Of a DNA stretch of 64,000 nt, positions 33,662 to 43,355 are shown in pieces. The position numbers were made by a program, and so were the translations under genes. Below the pieces are notes generated by a model that worked only from the letters and a program-made list of their open reading frames with translations, did not search any database and was not told where the DNA came from. The stretch lies in assembly GCA_024195265.1 (NCBI GenBank), contig JAJLRJ010000008.1, forward strand, positions 28,220,932 through 28,284,931. Reading direction: 5' to 3'. Position 1 is the first letter of the stretch, and every line of letters starts with the position of its first letter. The stretch is from Dendrophyllia cribrosa (Eukaryota; Cnidaria; Anthozoa; Scleractinia; Dendrophylliidae).

Positions 33662-36600
33662 TTAATTAAGGAAAGTTATTTTATAATGTCCATAAGCATA
33701 TGAATTTATGCCATCATCTGATATATACCTTTTGTCATCGAAACAGCTGAGTGATACTTTATTGATTTCATAACTTCCTAATTTATGGTTTTGACTTCTT
33801 ATTGTTTTCATAGTGTGATGCATCTGTTTATTTCCTAATAACGTTTCTTTATAATCTTGATGCTTGATATTATTTTTGATAATATTCTTTTTGATTCCCT
33901 TGGCAGTCTTTCCTCCTTTTTGGTTGTCTTTCATGTAACTATACATTTTAGATCGTAGACCGATGAATTCAGTTATTGGTATACTTGCAGCTTCATCTTT
34001 GAATTTACCAATTACTTTTTTATTTGTCTTATCAAAATATGGAGAATCTTCTGGGTAATCGCTATTATCAAATTTATCTTTATCATTCCAAAAATCTTGA
34101 TACACATCCTTAGCTTCAATTTCGTATGTGAGACTGTCAGTGTCTGTGAATAGTAGTCTAGCTTTGTCTCCATATTTCTTTTTGATATAGTTATAATGGA
34201 AGTCATACATCAAAACCTTACTAAGATCAAGAATACACATACCCACATATGCCGGCCTGTTTAGGGTTAGTGTTTCTTTGATCTTATGAACGGCTACAAG
34301 ATTTTCATTGAATATCTTACTGCTTACATAAGTAGGTTTAGCAGCCATTTTTAATAGTTTTTTCTCATCAGTAACTAATCTAACATCTATTCTCTTTCTT
34401 ATATTTTCCATTGTTTTTCCAAATACACTGTTGTTCATAAGTTTGAAGAAATCTTTCTCAAAGGCATTTTTGGCGTTAGTTCTTTTCTGAGTGTTGAAAT
34501 CAATATATTGCTTCAACCATGCTGACTGATTAAACTCTAGTACTCTATGAACTTTTGTTATTTTCAAACCGAGATCAGTGTATAATTGTAGGTTTCTGTA
34601 ATGAAGAACATACTTTTCTTTGTTTCTTAAAGTTGGAATCAGTTTTTGTACAAGGCCTGTTGATATATTATATTTGGTAGCTATCTTTTGGCAATACCCA
34701 GATAACATATTACTAGTTACTTTAACTTTCTCTGGTCCTAATGGGTAGTCATTATGAAGGCTGTGCAATTCTTCAGGATATTCCATGTCAACTTCTAGTA
34801 TTAAACCTTTGTTGCTATCTTCTTTATATTTGGTCAAGTCTAACTTCTTAATCTGATTTTCTGTCATCCATTTGAAACCGCCAGTTGGTAGGTATTGTGA
34901 CATAGCCCAACCATAGAGATTGTTAGCATCAAGATACATGATATACTTTGAGGGCGCCTTCTCATTGTATGATTTCATGTATTTGTTGTTGGCTTTCCCA
35001 TATCTATTGGCTATATAAGAAATACCACCTCTCATCCCTTTTTCAATGAATTGAAACATGTCAATATCAGTCATTAGTTCTAATTTAATATTAGTCATTT
35101 TTAGCATAGCATCCCAAGACAATCCTGGAGATGTGAAATAATGACATGGGTCTAATTTATAGTATTGCAGACAGGTCTTTCTAAAGTTTTCAAACACATC
35201 AGCTAACAGAAGGATGTCAGATTTAAGATATAAATCATGGTACTCACCCATATTTTTAAGCATGAAGGTTTCCCAAACAGTTTGAGCATGCTTATAGTCT
35301 TCATCTGATATGCATACATCATTTAATATGCTGTAAAATTCTGCTTTTGGTGGTAGTTGTTTATTGAATTTGTCAAAACTGTCCATGAAGTCATATGGAT
35401 AGACTCCTTTTTGTGACATTAAATTAAGCTTTTCACCTTTGAATTGTTGAGAGGTATATTTTAATGATTCTTTTGGTAGATTGCTTACTAGTTTATCTAA
35501 ACTAGAGCTCATAAACTGGAAACTATCAATGAAGGTAAGATGATTACCAAGCATGAAAGCCATATACTTTTCCATATTGTTTGGTATAGCATTTATGTTC
35601 ATTTGTTTGTCTTCTCCTTTCTTATTTTTGTATGTGTGCTTCTTGACTATTTCACCAATCTCTTGCATGATGAAATGACTATCATAACCTCTGAGATTAT
35701 GGAATATAACAGGAATTTTTATCTCTGCTGGATTCACTCTGAGTTTCAGATTACATTCTTGGTGAGCAGATCCTCGGTATTTACCAGTTATATGGCAATG
35801 ATCTCTAACTTTAATATCTTTCTCTGCATACTTTTGATCACATATATGGCATTCTTCAGCTTTTTGAAATTCTTCTTCATCATCTTTTGTCATTCTTAAT
35901 GGTTTATTGAATTCTTTTTTCATCACTTTCTTACAATATTTGACTTCCCCCAGCATAGCTTCCATAAATTTGTGAACAGCTTTTTCACCTCTATATATTT
36001 GCTCTGGTTTGGTGTATTGATCATTGTAGCAACAAACAACCTTATAACCATAACTACAGTCTGTATGCTTCTGATAAGCCTCTGTGTATGATTGATCATT
36101 GTCAGGCTGACAACCATGTATTTTTTCAGTAATTGCTTCAAAATCTGCATAAATAACAAATGGTACCGGTAGTTGTTTATGGCAATTGTTGAATTTTAGT
36201 GTATTATTATCCTTGTCAGGCATTTTTATAGCTTGTGTGCCATTCACTTGTATGCAGTTTTCTTTATGATTTAATAATACTCTTTCACTACTGAAACATT
36301 GTAAACAATACATACAAAAATGCTTTCTATATTCATGTTTTGTTTGATTGTACATAAATTTATTGAAGTCTTTTATTAATACATAATGTTTGTTTTCGCC
36401 TTCTGTTATCAATAATAAATGCATTTGATCTTCAAATTTTTCTTGGGATATGTAAATAGGAAATGGTTGTTTTTCTTCATATCCAAATACAATGATATTG
36501 ATATTATTCTGTTTCTCAATTTTATTATACTGTTTTTGATTGACTGGAAATTCAATTCCTGAGTAATTCAATTTTTCAATAAATTCTTTATCACATTTTT

Positions 36601-37423
36601 TAATTCTCTGTGGGTATTTTTCTTGAGGATTCAAATGTCTAATGTGACACCATCTAAAACACTGATTGTCTTCGTTTTTCATGTTGATCAAACCTTTGGC
36701 ACTATTTCTTAGTTCTTGTGGTAGTTTAATATATGAAGAGCCTCTCATTGGTTGATATCTTACAACATTAAGATAATGATTTTCCACTGATTGAACAGTC
36801 CAACCAGATCCCTCTGAAATCCAAACTGCAATTTTGTTTAATATGTTCTGCTTTGATACTTGCAGTGATTCATCTATATCTAGGTTGTTTATGATTGTTT
36901 GAACTTGACTGTTGAAATAGGCAGTTTTATATACTGTGTCTCTATTTGACATTTTTGTAAATATTACCTTGAGTGTTTCAACAAATTTTAGTCCTTTCAT
37001 GGATTTTAGTGTATTTGTAATATGATGTTCAATAGCCTTTCTTGTGTTCTGCAACTGCACCAGTGGGTCTTTGTTATTTTTTATATTGATTTCATAGGAT
37101 TTAGTATAACCTTTTAGAGCTTTGTCTGTTTGTTCTGTTTTAGTTCTTATAGTTGGAACTGGTTTTTCTGCAACTGGCTGTTTAGTTCTAGGTGCTGGCA
37201 CTGGTTTATAGTCGTCTCTAAACTCCATTGGTGGTAAAATAATATGGTCTTCATACTCATTCACCATCTGTTTAACACTTTTTCTTGGTGTAGGAATTGG
37301 TCTCCTACGTTGTTTTTTGTTGTCCACTATTGTCATCTCAGGAGCTGGTTTAGCATTCTGGATTTGCAATAACATTTGGATTAGTTGAGATTTACTCAAT
37401 TTTTTCAAGTCTGATTTTTCCAT
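33662..37423 (-). CDS. polB: Protein-primed family B DNA polymerase
   Basis: This 1253-residue polymerase replicates the element. An N-terminal basic region precedes a C2H2-like finger (about 368-390, CMYCLQCF..H..C). The 3'-5' exonuclease motifs are YADFEAI (about 424), FHNLRGYDSHFI (about 574) and YLKSDILLLAD (about 730). A CHIC..DHCH..CNL zinc/HNH-like block (about 524-560) is inserted in the exonuclease, as in other Polinton PolBs. Polymerase motifs are YLDANNLYG (A, about 830), NNSVFGK (B, about 998) and FTDTDS (C, about 1093). All catalytic aspartates are present and the frame is intact. The ATG sits beneath a TATATATA block, and the stop is just inside the left TIR. Confidence 0.97.
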   Translation of the reverse strand: MEKSDLKKLSKSQLIQMLLQIQNAKPAPEMTIVDNKKQRRRPIPTPRKSVKQMVNEYEDHIILPPMEFRDDYKPVPAPRTKQPVAEKPVPTIRTKTEQTDKALKGYTKSYEINIKNNKDPLVQLQNTRKAIEHHITNTLKSMKGLKFVETLKVIFTKMSNRDTVYKTAYFNSQVQTIINNLDIDESLQVSKQNILNKIAVWISEGSGWTVQSVENHYLNVVRYQPMRGSSYIKLPQELRNSAKGLINMKNEDNQCFRWCHIRHLNPQEKYPQRIKKCDKEFIEKLNYSGIEFPVNQKQYNKIEKQNNINIIVFGYEEKQPFPIYISQEKFEDQMHLLLITEGENKHYVLIKDFNKFMYNQTKHEYRKHFCMYCLQCFSSERVLLNHKENCIQVNGTQAIKMPDKDNNTLKFNNCHKQLPVPFVIYADFEAITEKIHGCQPDNDQSYTEAYQKHTDCSYGYKVVCCYNDQYTKPEQIYRGEKAVHKFMEAMLGEVKYCKKVMKKEFNKPLRMTKDDEEEFQKAEECHICDQKYAEKDIKVRDHCHITGKYRGSAHQECNLKLRVNPAEIKIPVIFHNLRGYDSHFIMQEIGEIVKKHTYKNKKGEDKQMNINAIPNNMEKYMAFMLGNHLTFIDSFQFMSSSLDKLVSNLPKESLKYTSQQFKGEKLNLMSQKGVYPYDFMDSFDKFNKQLPPKAEFYSILNDVCISDEDYKHAQTVWETFMLKNMGEYHDLYLKSDILLLADVFENFRKTCLQYYKLDPCHYFTSPGLSWDAMLKMTNIKLELMTDIDMFQFIEKGMRGGISYIANRYGKANNKYMKSYNEKAPSKYIMYLDANNLYGWAMSQYLPTGGFKWMTENQIKKLDLTKYKEDSNKGLILEVDMEYPEELHSLHNDYPLGPEKVKVTSNMLSGYCQKIATKYNISTGLVQKLIPTLRNKEKYVLHYRNLQLYTDLGLKITKVHRVLEFNQSAWLKQYIDFNTQKRTNAKNAFEKDFFKLMNNSVFGKTMENIRKRIDVRLVTDEKKLLKMAAKPTYVSSKIFNENLVAVHKIKETLTLNRPAYVGMCILDLSKVLMYDFHYNYIKKKYGDKARLLFTDTDSLTYEIEAKDVYQDFWNDKDKFDNSDYPEDSPYFDKTNKKVIGKFKDEAASIPITEFIGLRSKMYSYMKDNQKGGKTAKGIKKNIIKNNIKHQDYKETLLGNKQMHHTMKTIRSQNHKLGSYEINKVSLSCFDDKRYISDDGINSYAYGHYKITFLN

Positions 37424-37541
37424 TATCTATATATATAACTATAGATAATTCTTTAAATGGTTTTACGAATGTGCGTTTGAATATAGTCGAGAATTCAAAT
37501 AATCCAATCATGGATCCTTTGAACTATAACTATGAAAAGAA

Positions 37542-37802
37542 TTAATCTTGTGTGTGATTTGGAATATTTTTTCGTGTTATGTTGATGATTCGTTGCATTA
37601 TGATGTAGATATTTAGATTCTTCACATGCTTTTTTGTTTTCTCATGACATGATTTCCCAGCAAGTGTATAATTTTTGTTGTTCTTACAAATCTTACAAAG
37701 CCAGACTTTATTTAACATGTATTGTGTCTTATGTTGCTTTCTTTCTTCATCGGTATAAACTCTTGGTCTACCGCGACCTCTCTTAACATTTTGATTTTCC
37801 AT
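37542..37802 (-). CDS. Small AT-hook / zinc-binding protein
   Basis: This 86-residue basic protein starts MENQNVKRGRGRPRVY. GRGRPR is a canonical AT-hook, which binds the minor groove of AT-rich DNA. A following CKIC..(10)..C.EKTKKH block could bind one zinc. It lies between PolB and the coiled-coil gene, and the start is preceded by an AT-rich ATATATAATACTATA sequence. A DNA-binding role in replication or transcription of the AT-rich element is inferred. The copy in element B lies outside the window. Confidence 0.7.
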   Translation of the reverse strand: MENQNVKRGRGRPRVYTDEERKQHKTQYMLNKVWLCKICKNNKNYTLAGKSCHEKTKKHVKNLNIYIIMQRIINITRKNIPNHTQD

Positions 37803-38060
37803 ATATAATACTATACTATAGATATTATTTTAAATAGTTTCATAATAGTGCGGATAATATTGGTCAAGAATTATATATTTTGCATTATTGCGTAATAGCC
37901 AGAAACATTAATATTTTTGGCTACCAATGAATAGCGAATGCAAAGATATAAATATCTCAGAAATTTCTGGGATACTTGTAAATAGTAACATCTCTTTAAA
38001 ACAATTTTGTATATCCCTTTAAATCCCTGATTAGTGTTCTAATGTTACTGATTGTATTTT

Positions 38061-38462
38061 TTAAACCCATGTGCCCTGGATCAGATGAATATTTCTACAT
38101 CTTTCCAAATCCGCGTTGCTGCTTGTTTTTGTTGTGCTAGATATACTATTTTCTTGTTTGAGATATTTAATATTATCAACTTTGGTTTGTTTCAACACAT
38201 TACATTCATCATCGTATCTATTGTTTTCTATCTCATTGCAGATAATATTCAATAACTCTTTCAATGTTATATCTTCATCAATTTCATGTATTTTTTTATG
38301 ATAAAGTTTCAATAATTTCTTTTTATATTGTAACAGATCCAATCTACGCTCATTATCATATATTTTATCATGAAGATTGTCTATTTCATCTTCACATTCC
38401 TGAATTTGAAAATTTATTTTTTTGATATATTTCTCAATGCCGCTCATGATATATATAAACAT
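38061..38462 (-). CDS. Small coiled-coil protein, unknown
   Basis: The product has 133 residues, or 128 if started at the second Met (MSGIEK), which sits better beneath the TATATAAAC block. Residues about 10-50 are a heptad-rich, charged helix (QIQECEDEIDNLHDKIYDNERRLDLLQYKKKLL), predicted to form a coiled coil. No enzyme motif is seen. It lies between the integrase and AT-hook genes in the early-type block. Confidence 0.55.
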   Translation of the reverse strand: MFIYIMSGIEKYIKKINFQIQECEDEIDNLHDKIYDNERRLDLLQYKKKLLKLYHKKIHEIDEDITLKELLNIICNEIENNRYDDECNVLKQTKVDNIKYLKQENSISSTTKTSSNADLERCRNIHLIQGTWV

Positions 38463-38510
38463 TATATATTTTTTACATCTTTTAGCGGTATCCAGCTGTT
38501 AAAATCATCA

Positions 38511-39407
38511 CTATATCCTTTCCACTTCACCAAAGCTTGTTTTTTTCTTATAGTCTCTTTTGATAACCTTATCTATACGAAAAACATCTTGTTTAGCTTT
38601 CAATAACTCCTGTTGATAGAAAGATCCTTCTATTGATTCATCATTGAGATCTTTTAATTTGTAAGTTATAGGATTAGTGTATTGTATCTTATCGACTGTA
38701 AACACTTCTTCAGTCCAGTTTGGTGTATAACCCTTGTCGAACACATTCCGTTTATACTTTGAAATTCTAACCTTATCACCAACTTTAAATTTTGGTTTAT
38801 ATGATAATAGTTCCGTATCATATAGATTGAAATAAACAGTTCCTTCATTCTTTTTCATAGATGCTTCAATAGGTTTCATTTTAATACTTGAATGCTTTGT
38901 ACTGTTGTATTCATTTAATAGTTTTGGTAACATGTCTAAATATTGTGTTGTATTTTGAGCTGTAAATTGTTTCCACATTTTAGATTTTAATGTTCTGTTA
39001 AATCTCTCAATAATAACAGCTTTACCTTCATTGAAAGTAGAATACATCTCAATATTATTTTTCTTTAGCCAGTCTTTGAAAGTTTTATTATAGAATTCAG
39101 ACCCTTGGTCTACCCAAATAAATTTAGGTTTCCGTTTGGATTTTTTAATAACATCATCAAATGATTCAGTAATTGTATTACCTGTTTTATTTTTAATAGG
39201 GATGCTCCAAGCAAATTTCGAAAACACATCAATGATGTTTAACAAATATCTATATCCTTTATTCCATTTTGAAAACTTCTGCATTTCTACAAGGTCAGCG
39301 CTCCAAATATCATCTATTCCATTAACAATAACACGTCTCTTTTGAAATTTCCGTTTGATTGGTTTATGTAGTTCATTTGCAAGGAGTTCAGCCCAATCAT
39401 TACTCAA
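38511..39407 (-). CDS. int: RVE-family (retroviral-type) integrase
   Basis: This 298-residue integrase would insert the element and create the 6-bp duplication. The DDE triad is visible as D38 (WSADL), D100 (WVDQGSEF) and E134 (VIIERFNRTLK). The C-terminal part (about 205-265, VGDKVRISKYKR, WTEEVFTVDKI, YKLKDLNDE) is a chromodomain/SH3-like module known in Polinton integrases. It overlaps the upstream PLA2 gene by 4 bp (ATGA), suggesting coupled expression. The frame is intact. Confidence 0.93.
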   Translation of the reverse strand: MSNDWAELLANELHKPIKRKFQKRRVIVNGIDDIWSADLVEMQKFSKWNKGYRYLLNIIDVFSKFAWSIPIKNKTGNTITESFDDVIKKSKRKPKFIWVDQGSEFYNKTFKDWLKKNNIEMYSTFNEGKAVIIERFNRTLKSKMWKQFTAQNTTQYLDMLPKLLNEYNSTKHSSIKMKPIEASMKKNEGTVYFNLYDTELLSYKPKFKVGDKVRISKYKRNVFDKGYTPNWTEEVFTVDKIQYTNPITYKLKDLNDESIEGSFYQQELLKAKQDVFRIDKVIKRDYKKKTSFGEVERI

Positions 39408-40078
39408 CTCCTTTTTACGTTTTTTGACTTCCTTTTAACACCTAATCCAAGTTTTTGTTTTACATCAATCGTGTTTCTAGCCAACCAATGCCCCCATTGT
39501 CTTTCATTATACGGTACGTTGTCTAAAGCTTGAACCATTTTTCGGTCTGCCTTATTTTTACATTTCCTATCATCCTTGCAGACTGAATAATCGACATCAT
39601 GTTGCATTGCTATTTCATCAGTTCTTCCTGTAGGTTGGTCATATATTTCTAATATTTGGCCAGTTGTTGGGTCATATTTCACTTGACTCTTTAAATCATT
39701 ATATGGGCCAGTATATTTATGGCCGGGTAATGTCCAACCGCCTTTTGGTTTCGGAAGCTTCCCAATGGCCTTATGAATATCAATCCCACTACCTTTATGC
39801 AATGGATCTAGTTTCTTACTAATATCTGAAGTTAAACTATCTAAGGCTTGATCCAAATATTTATCAGCCATTCCTTTTATTTTTTGTTTAGCATAACCAG
39901 ATTTAATTGCCTTTGATGCTCCGATTCTACCTAAATTATACAAACCTTTTAAAGCGCTTTTAGCTGCTATTTCACCAAGACTGTGACTACCTTCTATATT
40001 TAAAAAGCCCCCATCTTGTGAGGGCTCAATTAGTTTCCCTGTTTTTGTTTTATAAATTTGGTTTTTGTTATACCACAT
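39404..40078 (-). CDS. Parvovirus-type phospholipase A2 domain protein
   Basis: This protein has 224 residues. The N-terminal half is Gly/Ala/Lys-rich with helices. From about 117 it has LPGHKYTGPYNDL, matching the calcium loop (YxGPGN), and MQHDVDYSVCKDD with the catalytic His160-Asp161 dyad and Tyr164. This is the sPLA2 fold found in parvovirus VP1 and in several Polinton and adintovirus proteins, where it helps virions breach endosomal membranes. One loop Gly is Tyr here (GPYN). A role in entry is inferred. It overlaps the zinc-ribbon gene by 49 bp upstream and the integrase by 4 bp downstream. Confidence 0.85.
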   Translation of the reverse strand: MWYNKNQIYKTKTGKLIEPSQDGGFLNIEGSHSLGEIAAKSALKGLYNLGRIGASKAIKSGYAKQKIKGMADKYLDQALDSLTSDISKKLDPLHKGSGIDIHKAIGKLPKPKGGWTLPGHKYTGPYNDLKSQVKYDPTTGQILEIYDQPTGRTDEIAMQHDVDYSVCKDDRKCKNKADRKMVQALDNVPYNERQWGHWLARNTIDVKQKLGLGVKRKSKNVKRS

Positions 40079-40191
40079 TCAGCGCAAGTGCATTTCAACA
40101 TAGTTCGACCATTTTTAGTTTTCACATATCGTTCGCTTCCTGGAACACATTCAGTGACTTTCTTCTGTCTAACACAATATGATTTTACCAT
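40030..40191 (-). CDS. DUF5679-like zinc ribbon mini-protein
   Basis: This 53-residue frame starts MVKSYCVRQKKVTEC and continues KTKNGRTMLKCTCAECG with TKTKFIK at the end. It matches the pattern of small viral zinc ribbons of the DUF5679 type (YCV.C..K, KNGR..L, C..CG, K..F.). The second Cys of the first knuckle is replaced by Gln (CVRQ), though another Cys follows (TEC). It starts just beneath TATATATAA and overlaps the PLA2 start. Such ribbons commonly sit beside PLA2 genes in Polintons. Function is unknown. Confidence 0.7.
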   Translation of the reverse strand: MVKSYCVRQKKVTECVPGSERYVKTKNGRTMLKCTCAECGITKTKFIKQKQGN

Positions 40192-40203
40192 TATATATAT
40201 AAG

Positions 40204-40665
40204 TTAGATATTTCTAAAATAATGTTCGAGGAATCTCTCATTCTTCATTGTATCATATATGTCAAATACTTGCAATAAATTATAATATGAATTCCCTTTA
40301 TTCATTTCATTCAGAAAGTATAAACAGAAGTAACCACATGTAGTCGTTTTTATGTTCTGGATTTGGTTGTTTTGATGTAACAGAATCAAATTCTTTCTTT
40401 TTGTATGATTTACGATCTCTTGAAATGGAGGCATACCGAAACTATCAAAATAATTTATCACGTTGTCTTTGACATATGTGGCCACCCAATGGCTTCCACT
40501 CATATATGAGGGTTCAAGATTGTATATGAATAACGCCTGTTTATGCTTATGTGGAACTTTCTCATCCCTCGATAGAACATCTTTGATTGGGATGTTCAAA
40601 TATCTACACCATTTTATTAGATCATGATTACTTAACGGGATATCTTTATGGAATTTTGGTTTTAC
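40204..40665 (-). CDS. Adenain-type cysteine protease, no ATG start
   Basis: This is the maturation protease of the capsid. The catalytic signature is SGSHWVA (His), YFDSFG (Asp), an oxyanion Gln and TTTCGYFCLYF (Cys), as in adenovirus-type C5 peptidases. Family members usually start with a short helix before PLSN..L; here that block (DIPLSNHDLIKW) lies upstream of the first usable codon and the frame is open to at least 40665, but no in-frame ATG exists. The frame overlaps the end of the pVI-like gene in a different phase. Element B shows the same arrangement. The start (non-AUG, frameshift or splicing) is therefore unresolved. Confidence 0.88.
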   Translation of the reverse strand, partial: VKPKFHKDIPLSNHDLIKWCRYLNIPIKDVLSRDEKVPHKHKQALFIYNLEPSYMSGSHWVATYVKDNVINYFDSFGMPPFQEIVNHTKRKNLILLHQNNQIQNIKTTTCGYFCLYFLNEMNKGNSYYNLLQVFDIYDTMKNERFLEHYFRNI

Positions 40666-41480
40666 AGTATTGCCCCTAGTAGTGGTATGCCATTGAATGG
40701 GCTGTTTTTCCCTAATAGTATGCCTTCTCCCGACTTGTTTTTTTTGGTAGTTTTTTTTTTAATCCCCATACCAATTGGATTATCCCATGTACCTATAAAT
40801 GGAGGTGGTTGTCTGTATGCACCAATTCTCGGAGCTCCCTTACCCCTTTTTTTCTTACTAATTCCCATTCGTGGAGCCCCACTACCAGTTTTACCAGTCA
40901 AAGCATTTAGAAGGAGTGGAACACCAATGCTTGCCAACAGAGTGCCTAAAAATCCACCTGATTGTGTTTTTGTTGGTTTTACATGAACACCTGAACCTGA
41001 TTGAAGGGCATTCAATATATCCTGTTTTTGTTTCGTCGATAAAAGATGCTTATATTCTATCAGCTTATTAATTTTGTCTTGTGGTACGAGAAAACCACCC
41101 GACTGTACGCCTTTGCCAGATATTGATTTCACAATCTGAGAAGCACCTTCTGAAGCCAATCCAGCAAGAGCTGATAGCCCAAGGGTTTTACCTATAGTTG
41201 GTGCTAGTGTCTTTCCAATACTTAAGATAGAAGTTAGTAGACTACCTCCAACCTGTTTTCTGATATTACTTTTAACAAGTTTGATATCCATACCCTTATT
41301 CATCATACGATTCTTCTCCAATCTCTTCTTTACCATTGCTGGTACATATAGAATATCATTTCCGTTCAGAGATTCATTTGATAGTCTGAGAACAATAGTT
41401 TCCCTTTTTTTGAAAGCATTGCTAAGATTCTTCTTTTGATTGTCAGACAAATTTACTTTGATTTCAAAAAGCTGAGTCAT
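40662..41480 (-). CDS. pVI/pX-like membrane-active capsid cement protein
   Basis: This 272-residue protein has a hydrophobic, glycine-rich middle (about 84-120, SIGKTLAPTIGKTLGLSALAGL) and a second hydrophobic helix (FLGTLLASIGVPLLLNAL, about 177-194). The C-terminus is basic and Gly/Pro-rich. Three GG sites (VGGS about 77-80, QSGGF about 126-130 and 173-177) resemble adenain cleavage sites. Proteins of this type in Polintons and adintoviruses are compared to adenovirus pVI and pX. It probably sits inside the capsid and is cut by the neighbouring protease. The element B copy (63104-63925) is very similar. Confidence 0.7.
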   Translation of the reverse strand: MTQLFEIKVNLSDNQKKNLSNAFKKRETIVLRLSNESLNGNDILYVPAMVKKRLEKNRMMNKGMDIKLVKSNIRKQVGGSLLTSILSIGKTLAPTIGKTLGLSALAGLASEGASQIVKSISGKGVQSGGFLVPQDKINKLIEYKHLLSTKQKQDILNALQSGSGVHVKPTKTQSGGFLGTLLASIGVPLLLNALTGKTGSGAPRMGISKKKRGKGAPRIGAYRQPPPFIGTWDNPIGMGIKKKTTKKNKSGEGILLGKNSPFNGIPLLGAIL

Positions 41481-41581
41481 TTGATGTATATAATATATGT
41501 TATATAATTTTTCCAGTTATAAAACATATATGAAATAAGGATATTTATTTTTATTAGTAATACATTACTTATTATACAATT

Positions 41582-42868
41582 TTACACTATAACCAATTCA
41601 TTACCCACCTTGTCAATGACAACAGATTCTTCATATAGGACTACAGCATGAACATTGAAGTTTGCAGCTGCATTCTGGCTTAGTCTATACCTGAAGATTA
41701 GCTGTTTCGGATCTCTTGTTATTTTTTCAGTTTGATACGTAAGATTAAAGTAAATCAACCCATACAGAGAACTATAGTTTGCTAAGTTCAGCTGAGTTCC
41801 GCTGTTATAGTCATTTTTCCGCATAGTATATGACATCAAATCGTTAAAGATTCTCACTTTTGATTCTGTATCATACTCTGTTTCTGGATAAAAGACTCCA
41901 TTTCCATATTCTAGTCTACAGTTTAAAAGGGAAGAGTTATTATCAGCAACATTAAGTTTAAAAGTGTCCATTAGATAAGGACTGTCTTCTTCAACTGCAT
42001 CATTAGGCGGGTTTGTTCTTTTCAAGTAAACAAAAATGTGTTTGACATTGTCAATACTGCTTGAAATCTGGAAAAATCCTGATGATTGTGTAGGAGCTGA
42101 TGCTTCGTACATTTCCCTTAAATATTTCCACTGAGTTTCTTTAAGAAATGAACTAACGAAATTGTCATACAATGAATCCTTTGGAGTTAGTTTTGGCACC
42201 CAGAGCAAAAACCTGTTAACAACAATTCTTCCAGCATCAGTTCCATTAGCCATGTGAATGAGTTCACCATCGTTTTGTAGCTCAATGTTAAATTGTATTT
42301 GCATTGGTACAAGCATCTTATCTTCAAGTTCTTCAAAAAATGAGAACCTGTTCAATGGTATAATCACATTAATGTTTTTAGCACCACCAGCCCCATTGTC
42401 TCGAAGTGCTTGAGTTTGCAACCTGCGAGCTTCAAATCCTGTGTTATTCGCAGCTGTTGTAGCATTCGTGTCCAAATACCAGAAACTGTTTTTAGCAACT
42501 GATCTACTGTAATCATCAGAATACTCTAGCAGGTTTTTAACAAAAGTGACTTTATGGAGATTGTCAGTGTCATAAACTATTTTTCCTGCAGATTTAATCA
42601 TTATGTGGTCAATTAAGGAATGCCCTCCATTAATTACCGTTATTCGATCAGCAGCAGCATATCCTACTCCGTCTGCTAATTTCTGTAGTTGGAATTGGAC
42701 TTCAATATAGGCATTGTACCAATCGTAGAAACTCGATCGATCATTAATTGTAAATTTATAACCATTTTTCGTTTGGTGTTGACCGTTAGCTGGAGACCTG
42801 ATTACATCATCGAGTTGGAATCGCACCAACTCATTTCTTTGAAGAAAATTATCTGTTCTAAAAGACAT
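41582..42868 (-). CDS. mcp: Major capsid protein (double jelly-roll)
   Basis: This 428-residue protein forms the hexon-like capsid. It starts MSFRTDNFLQRNELVRFQLD and is rich in beta-strand segments without membrane or enzyme motifs. It matches, in opening sequence and position, the Polinton MCP family often labelled F54H12.2-like in animal genomes. It is at the centre of the late block with the minor capsid and core proteins. The copy in B differs at only about ten residues, showing strong constraint or recent common origin. The double jelly-roll fold is known for the family, not visible directly. Confidence 0.85.
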   Translation of the reverse strand: MSFRTDNFLQRNELVRFQLDDVIRSPANGQHQTKNGYKFTINDRSSFYDWYNAYIEVQFQLQKLADGVGYAAADRITVINGGHSLIDHIMIKSAGKIVYDTDNLHKVTFVKNLLEYSDDYSRSVAKNSFWYLDTNATTAANNTGFEARRLQTQALRDNGAGGAKNINVIIPLNRFSFFEELEDKMLVPMQIQFNIELQNDGELIHMANGTDAGRIVVNRFLLWVPKLTPKDSLYDNFVSSFLKETQWKYLREMYEASAPTQSSGFFQISSSIDNVKHIFVYLKRTNPPNDAVEEDSPYLMDTFKLNVADNNSSLLNCRLEYGNGVFYPETEYDTESKVRIFNDLMSYTMRKNDYNSGTQLNLANYSSLYGLIYFNLTYQTEKITRDPKQLIFRYRLSQNAAANFNVHAVVLYEESVVIDKVGNELVIV

Positions 42869-42918
42869 ATATTATTATGTTATATAATTTTAACAATTAA
42901 AAAATATATTCATTGATT

Positions 42919-43338
42919 CTATACAAATCTAACTCTACGTCTTCTCCTCAAACCATCTCCAGAAATGAGTCTATTCAGTATCATATCAGTACTTTCTTGA
43001 TCTAGTTTTGGCTGATAATGTTGCTGCAGCTGTTTAATGGGTGAGGATGGAACAATTGCTGTTTGTCTTGTAGCTCCTTTTCTCAAATTTGTCAATCTTT
43101 TCATTATCAAATCACCAGATTTTTGAGATACCGCCTTACCCAGTCGCTCACCTGCATGGGATATCCCCGATTCTAACGCCTTCTTTGCTGTTGGCTTAGC
43201 AAATTTCTTGAAAACAGATGATGCAACACTCTTCAACGGTTTGAAAATATTATCAACGATAATTCCCGATCCTTTGTGTCTGTATACAAATTTACCAAGT
43301 TTTGGATGGTAAAATCTTTTGAATTCATACGGTTTCAT
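42919..43338 (-). CDS. Small basic core/cement protein
   Basis: This 139-residue, lysine- and arginine-rich protein opens with MKPYEFKRFYHPKLGKFVYR and has a GSGI site near 25 that could be cut by the protease. An amphipathic helix-rich middle follows (SVFKKFAKPTAKKALE), and it ends in RRRRRVRFV. Basic proteins of this size beside the capsid genes are thought to bind packaged DNA, like adenovirus pVII or mu; that is inferred from composition and position. The B copy lacks a 7-residue insertion near 108 and is otherwise nearly identical. Confidence 0.6.
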   Translation of the reverse strand: MKPYEFKRFYHPKLGKFVYRHKGSGIIVDNIFKPLKSVASSVFKKFAKPTAKKALESGISHAGERLGKAVSQKSGDLIMKRLTNLRKGATRQTAIVPSSPIKQLQQHYQPKLDQESTDMILNRLISGDGLRRRRRVRFV

Positions 43339-43355
43339 TATACTATTATGTTATA

